In this document: positions 1 to 8,035 of the stretch, piece by piece | Layout of the letters: every line of letters starts with the position of its first letter | Numbering within the stretch: the stretch's first letter is position 1 | From: JAGWBJ01 sp964291465 | Lineage (GTDB): Bacteria; Chloroflexota; Dehalococcoidia; Lucifugimonadales; JAGWBF01 | DNA length: 64,000 nt | Direction: 5' to 3' | Assembly (NCBI GenBank): GCA_964291465.2 | Contig: OZ219930.1 | Span: 1 to 64,000, forward strand | Program-made: the position numbers and the translations under genes | The notes under the pieces: model-generated | Database searches by the model: none | Seen by the model: the letters and a program-made list of their open reading frames with translations, nothing else | Told to the model about the DNA's origin: nothing

Positions 1-1
1 G

Positions 2-259
2 TACCTGGCCGAGTGCGACGTTTACCTCTCCACCGAAGAGAACGGACGCCTGGTGGGCGGCAAGGCCATCATCGGCCTGGCTTCCCTCTCCGACGCCGCC
101 ACCACCCCGGAGCCCGAGGAAGACGACGACGAGTTCGACGACGAAGATGACCTGGACGAAGACTTCGATGACGACGAGGACGAGGAAGAAGAGGAAGAAG
201 AGGAAGAAGAGGAAGAAGACGGGGGCGACGAGGATGCTGCCGAGGAGGAGTCGCCTTAG
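2..259 (+). CDS. C-terminal part of an unknown protein with a poly-acidic tail (5' truncated)
   Basis: The reading frame is open from the first base of the window, so this is the 3' end of a gene that starts upstream. About 35 ordinary residues are visible (they include GRLVGGKAIIGLASLSDAA). They are followed by a tail of almost nothing but Asp and Glu, ending EEESP. I do not recognise the family. The tail is encoded by monotonous GAA/GAG/GAC triplets. The stop at 257-259 lies one base before the proposed GTG start of birA, so the two genes are probably co-transcribed. Acidic tails of this kind occur on chaperones, RNA-polymerase-associated proteins and DNA mimics, but none of these roles can be assigned here. 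Confidence 0.6.
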   Translation, partial: YLAECDVYLSTEENGRLVGGKAIIGLASLSDAATTPEPEEDDDEFDDEDDLDEDFDDDEDEEEEEEEEEEEEDGGDEDAAEEESP

Positions 260-260
260 G

Positions 261-1070
261 GTGACACCCCTGCCGGCCAAGAACCCGGTGCCCGGCATGC
301 TCCGGGACGGACTCCACACCCGCGTCGTAGGCCGGAGGATATCCTACTTCAAGAGCCTTTCCTCCACCCAGGACGAGGCGGCCCGGCTGGCCGAACAGGG
401 CGCCGACGACGGGACCGCCGTCCTGACGGAGACCCAGACCGCGGGCCGGGGACGGTTCCAGAGGCAGTGGGTCTCGGGCCACGGGAACATACACATGTCC
501 ATCCTGTTTCGCCCCTCGGCCCGGGCGCTCCCGCTGCTGAGCATCATGTCCGGCGTCGCCGCCGTGCGGGCCATCCGGAAGACCACCGGGCTCACCCCCA
601 CCATCAAGTGGCCCAACGACGTCCGGCTGGGGGGCAAGAAAGTCAGCGGGATCCTCGTGGAGAACACCATGCGAGGAAACCAGGTGGAGTACGCCGTCGT
701 AGGAATAGGCGTCAACATCGCCCTGGACGTCCACTCGGTCGAAGGGCTGGCGGAGATCGCCACCACCCTGAACATCGAAGCGGGGAAGGCCGTCGACAGG
801 GAGCGGGTCCTGAGGCAGCTGCTGCACGAGCTGGACACCCTCTACGTCGCGGCTGGGCAGCCTTCGGAGGCCGGGGCCGCGGTGGACGTGGTCGCCGAGT
901 GGAAGGGCCTGCTGGAGACCCTGGGACGGAGGGTGGAGGTCCGTTGGGGAGACGAGATACACGTGGGCGGCGCGGAGGACGTGGACCCGCTGGGAGCCCT
1001 GTTGCTGCGCCGCGACGACGGCCGGCTGGTCACCCTCCCAGCCGGAGAGGTGACCTCCCACCTGGACTGA
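261..1070 (+). CDS. birA: Biotin--[acetyl-CoA-carboxylase] ligase, monofunctional
   Basis: Activates biotin with ATP and transfers it to the biotin-carrier lysine of acyl-CoA carboxylases in the cytoplasm. The catalytic signature is clear: GRGRFQRQW in the biotinyl-AMP loop, KWPNDV, and KVSGILVEN, followed by the small C-terminal SH3-like domain ending VTLPAGEVTSHLD. There is no N-terminal winged helix, so this is the ligase-only class and not a repressor. The longer open frame beginning at 147 reads through the acidic tail of the upstream gene in another frame (a run of Lys/Arg) and is not credible. GTG at 261 has AGGAGG about 11 bases upstream; ATG at 297 is the alternative. About 269 residues. 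Confidence 0.9.
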   Translation: MTPLPAKNPVPGMLRDGLHTRVVGRRISYFKSLSSTQDEAARLAEQGADDGTAVLTETQTAGRGRFQRQWVSGHGNIHMSILFRPSARALPLLSIMSGVAAVRAIRKTTGLTPTIKWPNDVRLGGKKVSGILVENTMRGNQVEYAVVGIGVNIALDVHSVEGLAEIATTLNIEAGKAVDRERVLRQLLHELDTLYVAAGQPSEAGAAVDVVAEWKGLLETLGRRVEVRWGDEIHVGGAEDVDPLGALLLRRDDGRLVTLPAGEVTSHLD

Positions 1071-1145
1071 TTCCCCTCACTCCGCAAGCAGCGGTCGGAC
1101 TTGGTCACCAAGTGAAGTCCCCGGTGCAGCCGACCAAATTGGACA

Positions 1146-1175
1146 TTGCACTATTCTGAACATATCTCCTATGAT
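1146..1175 (+). promoter_or_regulatory. Possible sigma70-type promoter of the vapB-like gene
   Basis: TTGCAC (1146-1151) and TATGAT (1170-1175) are separated by 18 bases, about 30 bases ahead of the ATG at 1206. The surrounding stretch is markedly more A/T-rich than the flanking genes. Confidence 0.35.
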
Positions 1176-1205
1176 GTTGACCACAGGAATGGTGAGGCCA
1201 CGACG

Positions 1206-1469
1206 ATGAAGAAGATCACCGTATCTGTAGATGAAGAGACCTATCGGCTCTCCCGCATCAAGGCTGCGGAGGCCGGGACTTCGGTCTCCGCCCTGGTCCG
1301 CTCTTACTTGGTTGAACTTGTTCAAGGCCGGACTTCGGAGACTCGATTCGATCGCCTACGCAAACTTCAGGACGAAACGTTAGAGGCTATCCGGGCCCGC
1401 AGCGAAGGTTTACGCTCCGCCGATAACCTTTCGCGCGTGGCATTGCATGAGCGCGATGTGCTTCGTTGA
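1206..1469 (+). CDS. VapB-like ribbon-helix-helix antitoxin
   Basis: An 87-residue protein starting MKKITVSVDEETYRLSRIKA, the short beta-strand plus helix-turn-helix typical of ribbon-helix-helix antitoxins, which bind their own operator as dimers. The C-terminal half (ETRFDRLRKLQDETLEAIRA) is the charged helical region that normally wraps the toxin. ATG 1206 is preferred over the longer frame at 1146 because the family begins at MKK. Its end overlaps ATGTGCTTCGTTGATACG at 1456, which encodes MCFVDT, the start of a PIN-domain VapC toxin. That toxin is broken, so the antitoxin is now an orphan. Confidence 0.75.
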   Translation: MKKITVSVDEETYRLSRIKAAEAGTSVSALVRSYLVELVQGRTSETRFDRLRKLQDETLEAIRARSEGLRSADNLSRVALHERDVLR

Positions 1470-1572
1470 TACGAGCATTGCTCGCAAGGCGGGATATTGT
1501 CCTGTCGGCGGTGCTCACCGGCTTCTCTGCCTGCAAGGCGCCTCCAACGGGCGCCGTAGGCAGGCCCCCTGA
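1456..1572 (+). pseudogene. Remnant of a VapC PIN-domain toxin
   Basis: ATG 1456 overlaps the antitoxin's end by 14 bases, as in intact vapBC pairs, and encodes MCFVDTSI, the metal-binding first strand of PIN nucleases. The frame then diverges and stops at 1572. In the +1 frame from about 1480 the DNA encodes LARRDIVLSAVLTGF, which resembles a downstream PIN segment (typically ...RRDIVLSVQVLQEF). The gene has therefore lost an internal piece and its C-terminal half with the other acidic residues. It cannot make a working RNase. Confidence 0.6.
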
Positions 1573-1617
1573 CATGGACAGCCTCGGCTGGACTGCCACC
1601 AATGCCCCATATCGAAG

Positions 1618-2427
1618 ATGCTTGACAAGCTGAGCCTGGACGGAAGGTCCATAGTGGTGACCGGAGGAGGCACCGGCCTGGGCCGGGCGATGGTCCGCGC
1701 CCTGGCCAGGGCCGGGGCGGACTTGGTCATCGCGGGCAGGAGGCAGGCCCCCATCGACGAGGCCGCCGCCGAGGTGGAGGGTCTGGGCCGCCGGGCGGTG
1801 GCAGTCTCCACCGACGTCAGCGACTCGGCCCAGGTGGAGCGCATGGTGGCCGTCGCCCGGGACGTGCTGGGCAGGGTGGACGTGCTGGTCAACAACGCGG
1901 GCCGGACGGCCGAGAACGTCCATGCGCCCATATGGGACATCACCGACGAGGAGTGGCGCGCGGGCATAGACACCAACCTGACCGGCGCCTTCTACTGCGC
2001 CCGCGCCGTGGCCAGGCAGATGGTGGACCAGGGCCGCGGGAAGATCGTCAACGTGGCGTCGGGATACGGCCTCCGGGGCGGACGGGACATGTACGCCTAC
2101 ACCTGCAGCAAGGGTGGCGTCATCCAGCTCACCCGCACCCTGGCGATGAGCCTGGGACGGTACGGCGTCACGGCCAACACCATCGTGCCGGGGTTCATAC
2201 CCACCCGGGGAACGGACTCCATGCGAGACGCCCTGCCCAAGTCGGGAGAGTTCATACCCACGGGCAAGCTGGGCACGCCCGAGGACATGGGTCCCATCGC
2301 GGTGTTCCTGGCCTCGGACGCGTCGGACTACATGAACGGCGAGACCATCACCCTGGACGGCGGCGGCTTGGCCGGGGGCTTGGCGCCCACGGGACACGCC
2401 CCCATCATACCGCTGGACCCGGAATAG
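1618..2427 (+). CDS. SDR family NAD(P)-dependent oxidoreductase
   Basis: A 269-residue short-chain dehydrogenase with all the classical marks: the nucleotide-binding TGGGTGLG near residue 16, NNAG, and a catalytic YTCSK motif (Tyr161, Lys165). Most similar in layout to 3-oxoacyl-reductase or glucose-dehydrogenase-like SDRs; the substrate cannot be told. It ends with an unusual proline-rich tail (LAPTGHAPIIPLDPE). The next gene, 47 bases downstream on the same strand, is a second SDR that has lost the cofactor loop and the catalytic Lys, so the two may form a heteromeric enzyme. The start is the first ATG of the conserved frame; its ribosome-binding site is weak. Confidence 0.85.
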   Translation: MLDKLSLDGRSIVVTGGGTGLGRAMVRALARAGADLVIAGRRQAPIDEAAAEVEGLGRRAVAVSTDVSDSAQVERMVAVARDVLGRVDVLVNNAGRTAENVHAPIWDITDEEWRAGIDTNLTGAFYCARAVARQMVDQGRGKIVNVASGYGLRGGRDMYAYTCSKGGVIQLTRTLAMSLGRYGVTANTIVPGFIPTRGTDSMRDALPKSGEFIPTGKLGTPEDMGPIAVFLASDASDYMNGETITLDGGGLAGGLAPTGHAPIIPLDPE

Positions 2428-2474
2428 GGCCCCCGCCTGGCCGCCGCAGGCGCCAGCGTGGACGTGGAGGAACA

Positions 2475-3233
2475 GTGACCGTACTGGAAGAGTTCAGCCT
2501 GGAGGGAAAGACGGCGGTCCTGGCTACACGGGAGTCCAACAGGACCACGACCCTGACCCCCTTCCTGGTAAAGGCCCTGGAGGAGGCCGGGGCGACGGTC
2601 AGGGTGTTGGCCTCCTCCTACGAAGAGCTGTTCCGGGCGACGTCGGGACGGCGGGACGCCTCGGGCGTTGTATGCGACGCCGCGGAGGAAGCCGCCGTCC
2701 AGGCCGCCGTTTCCGATGCAATCGCGGAGTGGGGCCGGATAGACATACTGGTCAACAACTTCCAGACCCTGTTCGCGAAGCCCGCGACCCAGGTCGACCT
2801 CTCCGAGTTTCAGGCCGTGATGGACCGCAACGTCAGGCCGGTCTTTCTCATGTGCCGGGAGGTGGGGAGAGAGATGGTCCAGGCCGGGAAGGGCCGTATC
2901 GTTAACATAACCTCCGGCCTGGCCGAGAGAGGCCTGTGGAACTCGTCGGTCTACTGCGCGAGTCAGGGTGCGGTGCTCCAGCTCACCAGGTCGCTAGCCC
3001 TGGAATGGGGCCGCAGCGGGGTCCGCATCAACGCCATCGGCACCGGCTGGTTCACCTCCGAGGAGCCTTCGGAGGAGACGCCGAGGGAGCTTCTGGACCG
3101 CTACATCCCCCTTCGCCGCAAGGGACATCCCAGGGACATAGGCCCGCTGCTGGTGTACCTGGCCTCCGACTCCTGCGACTACACCACGGGCCAGCCGGTA
3201 TACGTGGACGGCGGCCTGATGGCCCACCCCTAG
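2475..3233 (+). CDS. Degenerate SDR-fold protein (probable pseudoenzyme)
   Basis: A 252-residue Rossmann protein clearly related to SDRs (RINAIGTGWF, YLASDSCDYTTGQPVYVDGG) but altered at the functional sites. The glycine-rich TGxxxGxG loop reads ATRESNRTTT (residues 17-26), NNAG has become NNFQ, and the catalytic YxxxK reads YCASQ (Tyr160, Gln164 in place of Lys). It probably neither binds NAD(P) normally nor catalyses a hydride transfer. GTG 2475 follows GGAGGA at a good distance. It sits directly downstream of a canonical SDR, which suggests it is a regulatory or structural partner. It is open full-length, so it is not simply a dead gene. Confidence 0.8.
   Translation: MTVLEEFSLEGKTAVLATRESNRTTTLTPFLVKALEEAGATVRVLASSYEELFRATSGRRDASGVVCDAAEEAAVQAAVSDAIAEWGRIDILVNNFQTLFAKPATQVDLSEFQAVMDRNVRPVFLMCREVGREMVQAGKGRIVNITSGLAERGLWNSSVYCASQGAVLQLTRSLALEWGRSGVRINAIGTGWFTSEEPSEETPRELLDRYIPLRRKGHPRDIGPLLVYLASDSCDYTTGQPVYVDGGLMAHP
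2902..2911 (+). repeat. Terminus polar motif TTNACATAAC, copy 1 (N=A)
   Basis: TTAACATAAC inside the second SDR gene, encoding the V-N-I-T stretch. Orientation + (points right, toward the dif-like site at 27107). Confidence 0.6.
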
Positions 3234-3344
3234 GGATGCTCTGAACAGCCACCAGGGCCCATCCCGGGCTATTGATCCCACCCTCCCACCCCACGCTCCG
3301 CGCAGGCAAGGAATCCCACCCATTCTTAGGCGTCCTCGCCTCTA

Positions 3345-3374
3345 TTCCATGTCCAACGGCGGCTGGTGTACAAT
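3345..3374 (+). promoter_or_regulatory. Possible promoter of the histidine operon
   Basis: TTCCAT (3345-3350) and TACAAT (3369-3374) are separated by 18 bases. The predicted RNA start lies only about 8 bases before the ATG at 3389, so the hisZ message may be nearly leaderless. Confidence 0.35.
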
Positions 3375-3388
3375 ACCCTGGTTCAGCC

Positions 3389-4834
3389 ATGGACCGACTA
3401 GACCGCCTACACGGCATGCCCGACACCGGTGAGGAGTCCCTGGCAGTGCTGCGCCGGCTGCAGGAACGCTTCAGGGAGTTCCTCTCCGCCCAGGGCTACG
3501 CCCTCCTGGAGACTCCCATCCTGGAGCCCACCGAGCTGTTCCTGCGCAAGTCGGGCGGCGAGCTGGCCGCCCGCATGTACACGTTCACCGACCCCGGTGG
3601 CAACCAGGTCAGCCTCAGGCCCGAGTACACCTCGTCGGTGGTGCGGCACTACCTGGAGGGCGACGCGCCCAGCCTTCCCGTGCGCGTCCAATACTCCGGG
3701 CCCGTGTTCCGCTACGGGGACCGGTCCGAGGTCCCGCGGCAGTTCACCCAGGTAGGGGCGGAGCTGCTGGGCTCGGTGGACGTCAGGGCCGACGCCGAGA
3801 TACTCTCCATCAGCCACGGCGCCCTCGCCCATCTGGGGATCGAGGGTCACAGGATGGTGATGACGGACCAGGGCGTCCTGTACCGGCTCCTGGAGGCCCT
3901 GGAGCTGTCGGACAGGGCCGTGGGGTTCATACTGGCCAGCATCCCGGACCTGGCGGACGGCACGGCAGGCATGACCCGGGTGCGGCAGCGGGCAGAGGCC
4001 CTCCACATACTCAGGACGCCCATGAGGGACGGCCGCTCCCCGGACGGCCTGCCGGCCGAGGGGGCCCGGGACCTGTTGGAGTCGTTGATGCGGCGGGAGG
4101 AGCTGGGCTCGCCCGCCCAGCGGGACCCCGCCGAGATCGTCGACCGGCTCCTCCGCCGGTTCACCGGGGCGGACGACCCCGACAGGCTGCACCGGGGACT
4201 GGAGCTGGCCTCCCAGCTTGGGTCCATACGGGGGGAGCCAGCTTCGTCCATCCATCGCGCCGAAGAGGTCATCGGCGACGCGGGCCTGGACGCCTCGGCC
4301 CTGGACGGGATCAAAGAGGTCATCCCCATCGCCGAGGCCCGGGGCCTGCCCGCTGACGCCGTGAGCCTGGACTTTGGTCTGACACGGGGCCTGGCATATT
4401 ACACCGGCACCGTCTTCGAGATTACCCTGGACGGGTGCGACGGCTCCCTGGGTGGCGGCGGACGGTACGACGGCCTCGCCCGGGCCCTGGGCGGCGGGTC
4501 GAACCTCCCGGCCCTGGGCTTCGCCTACACTGCCGAGAAGCTCCTGGAAGTGACGGCCTCCGCGGAGACGGACATCGCCCGCAGAGCCCCCGACGTGTTG
4601 GTCCTGGCCGCGACGGTCCAGGGCTACCGGCACGCCGCCCACCTGGCAGACGGCCTGCGGCGCTCGGGCAAGCGCGTCGAGATGGACGTCCGCGGCATGG
4701 ACCTCGAGCAGGGCCTCGACTACGCGCGGGCCCGGGGCATCGACCAGGTGGTGGAGGTGGACACGTCGGGAGAGTCCACCAGCCATAGCACGGCGGACGC
4801 CTCCGGCCGGCGCCGCCCCGAGGGAGTCGCGTGA
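3389..4834 (+). CDS. hisZ: ATP phosphoribosyltransferase regulatory subunit (HisS-like fold)
   Basis: A class II aminoacyl-tRNA-synthetase-like protein of about 481 residues. It keeps the HisS scaffold: RPEYTSSVVRHYLE, VFRYGDRSEVPRQFTQVG (motif 2), RGLAYYTGTVFEI and GGGGRYDGLARALGG. However, GLDYY of true synthetases is GLAYY, and motif 3 reads PALGFAYTAEKL, with Lys in place of the ATP-binding Arg. These changes, and its position directly before hisG, favour HisZ, which activates HisG and transmits histidine feedback. A C-terminal anticodon-binding-like domain is present (LVLAATVQGYRHAAHLADGL). A true histidyl-tRNA synthetase is the alternative. Its stop overlaps the hisG start (GTGA), implying translational coupling. 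Confidence 0.75.
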   Translation: MDRLDRLHGMPDTGEESLAVLRRLQERFREFLSAQGYALLETPILEPTELFLRKSGGELAARMYTFTDPGGNQVSLRPEYTSSVVRHYLEGDAPSLPVRVQYSGPVFRYGDRSEVPRQFTQVGAELLGSVDVRADAEILSISHGALAHLGIEGHRMVMTDQGVLYRLLEALELSDRAVGFILASIPDLADGTAGMTRVRQRAEALHILRTPMRDGRSPDGLPAEGARDLLESLMRREELGSPAQRDPAEIVDRLLRRFTGADDPDRLHRGLELASQLGSIRGEPASSIHRAEEVIGDAGLDASALDGIKEVIPIAEARGLPADAVSLDFGLTRGLAYYTGTVFEITLDGCDGSLGGGGRYDGLARALGGGSNLPALGFAYTAEKLLEVTASAETDIARRAPDVLVLAATVQGYRHAAHLADGLRRSGKRVEMDVRGMDLEQGLDYARARGIDQVVEVDTSGESTSHSTADASGRRRPEGVA

Positions 4835-5910
4835 GGGCCGACACGGTACGGGCGGACCACCTCCCCAGGGAGAGCCGTACGACCCGCGGCAGCGCCCGGC
4901 CCGGCGACGCCGGCATAAGGGTCGCCCTTCCCAGCGACGGCGACCTTTACGAGCCCACCCTGGCCTTCCTCAAGTCGTGCGGAATGGCCGTCGACCGCCC
5001 AAGCGCCCGGCGCTATATGGCAACCATCAACGCCCTGCCCGGCGCCACTGTCCTTTTCCAGCGCACGGGCGATATCACGCAGAAGATGGAGGAGGGGAGC
5101 GCGGAGCTGGGCATAACGGGCCTGGACCGGTTCCTGGAGAGCCGCCGGGAGGGAAGCCCCGTCGTGCAGCTCATCGAGGACCTGAGCTTTGGCCAGTGCG
5201 ACCTGGTCATCGCCGTGCCCGAGTCGTGGCTCGACGTGGTCTCCACGGACGACCTGGCCGACCTGGCCGTGGAGTTCCGGCAGACGGGCCGGCAGCTCCG
5301 CATCGCGACCAAGTACCCGCGGCTGGTGAGGACCTTCCTCTACAGCCGGGGCATCAACTACTTCGCTCTGGTCCAGGCCAGCGGCAGCCTGGAGGCCGCG
5401 CCCGAGGCGGGGTACGCCGACGTGATCGCCGACCTGACGGCCAGCGGAGTCACCCTCCGCGAGAACCGGCTCAAGACCCTGGCCGAGGGCTCCGTCCTGG
5501 CCTCCCAGGCCTGCCTCATAGGGAACCGCAAGCTTTTGAAGGAGTCTCCAAGGGCACTGGAGCTGGCCAGAAACATCCTGGAGCTGATGGAGGGACACCT
5601 GCGCGCCGGCTCCTTCTACCACCTGACGGCCAACGTCCGGGGAGACTCGGCCGAGGCGGTGGGCGCCAGGATACTCTCCAAGGCCGACCTTGCGGGGCTG
5701 GAGGGGCCCACCATCTCCAGCGTGTATAATGTACGCGAAGAGGAGGCTTGGTCCGTAAGCTTGGTGGTGCCCAGGGAGCAGCTCCTGGAGGCCGTGGACC
5801 ATCTGCGCGACTCCGGGGGCACCGACATATTCGCCTCCCAGATAAGCTACCTGTTCGAGGGAAGCTCCCCGGCGTACCAGAGGCTTCTCGACCGGCTGGA
5901 GGAAGGCTAG
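4831..5910 (+). CDS. hisG: ATP phosphoribosyltransferase, long form
   Basis: Catalyses the first step of histidine synthesis, ATP + PRPP to phosphoribosyl-ATP. At 359 residues it has the two-lobed periplasmic-binding-like catalytic domain (RVALPSDGDLYEPTLAFL, ELGITGLDRFLE, the PRPP region around YADVIADLTASG) and a C-terminal ACT/PII-like regulatory domain from about residue 250. It also has a 28-residue N-terminal extension. Long HisG normally works without HisZ, so its coupling to hisZ by the GTGA overlap at 4831 is unusual. The GTG start is fixed by that overlap; an internal start near residue 29 cannot be excluded. Confidence 0.9.
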   Translation: MRADTVRADHLPRESRTTRGSARPGDAGIRVALPSDGDLYEPTLAFLKSCGMAVDRPSARRYMATINALPGATVLFQRTGDITQKMEEGSAELGITGLDRFLESRREGSPVVQLIEDLSFGQCDLVIAVPESWLDVVSTDDLADLAVEFRQTGRQLRIATKYPRLVRTFLYSRGINYFALVQASGSLEAAPEAGYADVIADLTASGVTLRENRLKTLAEGSVLASQACLIGNRKLLKESPRALELARNILELMEGHLRAGSFYHLTANVRGDSAEAVGARILSKADLAGLEGPTISSVYNVREEEAWSVSLVVPREQLLEAVDHLRDSGGTDIFASQISYLFEGSSPAYQRLLDRLEEG

Positions 5911-5911
5911 C

Positions 5912-6673
5912 TTGCCCAACCTGCCTACACACATGCTCCTGGCCAGCGAGGCGGCGTCCAGGCTATCCGATCCTGCCATCGACTCGGCCATGGGGACCTT
6001 CCTGTTGGGCTCCACCTCTCCCGACATCAGGATCATGACCAAATGGGCCCGGGACGATACCCACTTCGCGCCGCTCTCCATCACGGAGATCGGGTCCGGA
6101 GTGCAGGGGCTGTTCCGGGAGCACCCGGCCCTGGCCGCTTCCAACAGCGGAGGAGTGAGCGACGCCACCAGGGCGTTCCTGGCGGGATACATCACTCACC
6201 TGGTGGCGGACGAGGCCTGGATACTGGAGATATACCGCACCTACTTCGACGGACCCGATGAGCCCGGGGACCGCATCGTGGGCAACATCTGGGACCGGGC
6301 CCTGCAGCTGGACATGGACATGGCGGCCCGGGAGCAGATGGGAGACATGGAGGGGCTCCGACGCGCCCTGGAGGGCGCCGAGGAGGGCGTCGCGGTGGAG
6401 TTCATCGACCCCGAGACCCTGGCCCGTTGGCGGGAATGGGTGTCGGAGTTCACCACCTGGGAATACACCTGGGACCGTCTCCGGGGGGCCGCCCGGCGCA
6501 TGTACAAGGACAGCACCGAGGCCGCCGACCTGGTCGAAGAATTCCTGAGCTGCGTCCCCGAGGGGCTGGAGCGCGTACACCGCCTGGTCCCCAGGGAGAA
6601 GATCGCCGACTACCGGCGGACGGCGGTGGAAGAGTCGACGAGGCTCGTAAGGGAGTACCTGGATGCTCCTTAG
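5912..6673 (+). CDS. Zinc-dependent phospholipase C-like protein
   Basis: A 253-residue protein resembling the PF00882 zinc-dependent phospholipase C fold. It has an N-terminal PTHMLLASEAASRL segment, GSTSPDIR, a histidine in DDTHFAPLS, and the helix GYITHLVADEAW with the HxxxD zinc-ligand pattern. No signal peptide is visible. Starts at TTG 5912 after GGAGGAAGG; ATG 5932 is out of frame. It is wedged between hisG (1 base upstream) and hisD (11-base overlap), so it is transcribed and translated as part of the histidine operon. No known histidine step needs such a hydrolase. It may be a phosphoesterase acting on a pathway phosphate (pure inference) or a passenger. Confidence 0.65.
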   Translation: MPNLPTHMLLASEAASRLSDPAIDSAMGTFLLGSTSPDIRIMTKWARDDTHFAPLSITEIGSGVQGLFREHPALAASNSGGVSDATRAFLAGYITHLVADEAWILEIYRTYFDGPDEPGDRIVGNIWDRALQLDMDMAAREQMGDMEGLRRALEGAEEGVAVEFIDPETLARWREWVSEFTTWEYTWDRLRGAARRMYKDSTEAADLVEEFLSCVPEGLERVHRLVPREKIADYRRTAVEESTRLVREYLDAP

Positions 6674-8030
6674 GGTGATAAAGGGGCGGGCGGAGGCCGG
6701 GAAAGAGGCCTGGAGGGTAGACCCCTCGCAGGCAGACTCCCTCCCCCGGAGCGTCGAAGCCAGGACCGTCGAGGTGTTCGGCGAGAGGCTCTCGCCGGTG
6801 CAGGTGGTCCAGCGTATCCTGGACGATGTCCGGCACAGGGGGGACGACGCGGTCCGCCACTACGCCCACGTCCTGGACGGGGCTCCGCAGGACCCGGCGT
6901 GGCGCGTGGAGGTCCCGGCCGAGCGAGTCGCACGGGCCAGGGACCACGTCTCCGCCGAGCTGGTGGCGGCCCTGGAGCTGTCGGCCGCCAGGGTAGAGGA
7001 GTTTCACCGGGCTACGGCCCGGCGCAGCTGGGTGGACCTGGCGTCCGGTCTGGGCGAGCTGGTCGTGCCCCTGGAGCGGGTGGGCATCTACGCCCCCGGC
7101 GGCTCGGCCACGTATCCCTCCACAGTCCTGATGACGGCGATACCGGCGCGGGTAGCGGGAGTCAAGGAAGTGGTCCTCAGCAGCCCCTCCTCGGGAAAGG
7201 ACGGCGATCCGGACCCCGCCCTGCTGGCTGCCGCGGACATCGCGGGCGTGGACCGTGTGTTCCGCGTGGGGGGAGCACAGGCCATAGGCGCCATGGCCTT
7301 CGGCACCGCCTCGGTGCCCAAGGTGGACAAGATCTGCGGCCCCGGCAACGTGTTCGTCACCCTGGCCAAGCAGATGGTATACGGGTCGGTGGACATCGAC
7401 GGCCTGTACGGCCCCACCGAGACCGTCATCGTGGCCGACGAGACGGCCAACCCGGCCTTCTGCGCCGCGGACCTCCTGGCCCAGGCCGAGCACGACCCGC
7501 TGGCGGCGCCGATACTCGTCACCACCTCCGCTGCGCTGCTCGGTCAGGTCGAGTCCGTACTGGAGAGCCAGATCCAGGGCATGGAGCGGGCCGACATGGC
7601 CCGGGCCTCGATGGAGGCCCGGGGGCGGGCCGTCCTCTTGGACACCATGGACGACGCCATCGAGCTGGCCAACGCCATAGCTCCCGAGCACCTCTGCCTG
7701 ATGGTGGAGGAGCCCTGGCACTGGGCCGGCAAGGTCACCCACGCGGGCGGGGTGTTCCTGGGCGAGTTCTCCCCCGAGGTGATGGGGGACTACATGGCGG
7801 GCCCCAGCCACGTCATGCCCACCGGGGGCACGGCCCGTTTCAACTCGGCCCTGAGCGTGCACCACTTCCTCAAGACCATGCCCGTGGTGGCCCTCAAGCC
7901 CGCGGACTACCCGGAGCTGGCGCGGGCGGCGGCGGTCATCGCCCGGGCGGAGGGCATGACCGGGCACGCCCGCGCCGTCGAGATAAGGCTGGGCCCCGAG
8001 CGGGGAAACGGAGCAAAGGCCGGTGACTGA
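6663..8030 (+). CDS. hisD: Histidinol dehydrogenase
   Basis: Zinc enzyme that oxidises L-histidinol to histidine in two NAD-dependent steps. Its 455 residues carry the family signatures: VGIYAPGGSATYPSTVLM, GGAQAIGAMAFGT, CGPGNVFVTLAKQ, the zinc/substrate segment DLLAQAEHDPLA (Gln274, His277), APEHLCL, and GPSHVMPTGGTARF. ATG 6663 overlaps the end of the preceding phospholipase-like gene by 11 bases, consistent with one polycistronic operon. Confidence 0.95.
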   Translation: MLLRVIKGRAEAGKEAWRVDPSQADSLPRSVEARTVEVFGERLSPVQVVQRILDDVRHRGDDAVRHYAHVLDGAPQDPAWRVEVPAERVARARDHVSAELVAALELSAARVEEFHRATARRSWVDLASGLGELVVPLERVGIYAPGGSATYPSTVLMTAIPARVAGVKEVVLSSPSSGKDGDPDPALLAAADIAGVDRVFRVGGAQAIGAMAFGTASVPKVDKICGPGNVFVTLAKQMVYGSVDIDGLYGPTETVIVADETANPAFCAADLLAQAEHDPLAAPILVTTSAALLGQVESVLESQIQGMERADMARASMEARGRAVLLDTMDDAIELANAIAPEHLCLMVEEPWHWAGKVTHAGGVFLGEFSPEVMGDYMAGPSHVMPTGGTARFNSALSVHHFLKTMPVVALKPADYPELARAAAVIARAEGMTGHARAVEIRLGPERGNGAKAGD

Positions 8031-8035
8031 CCCAA

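Noticed and set aside
1387..2397. A 336-codon - strand open frame across the first SDR gene
   Set aside because: Shadow frame. The SDR on + has all the catalytic motifs.
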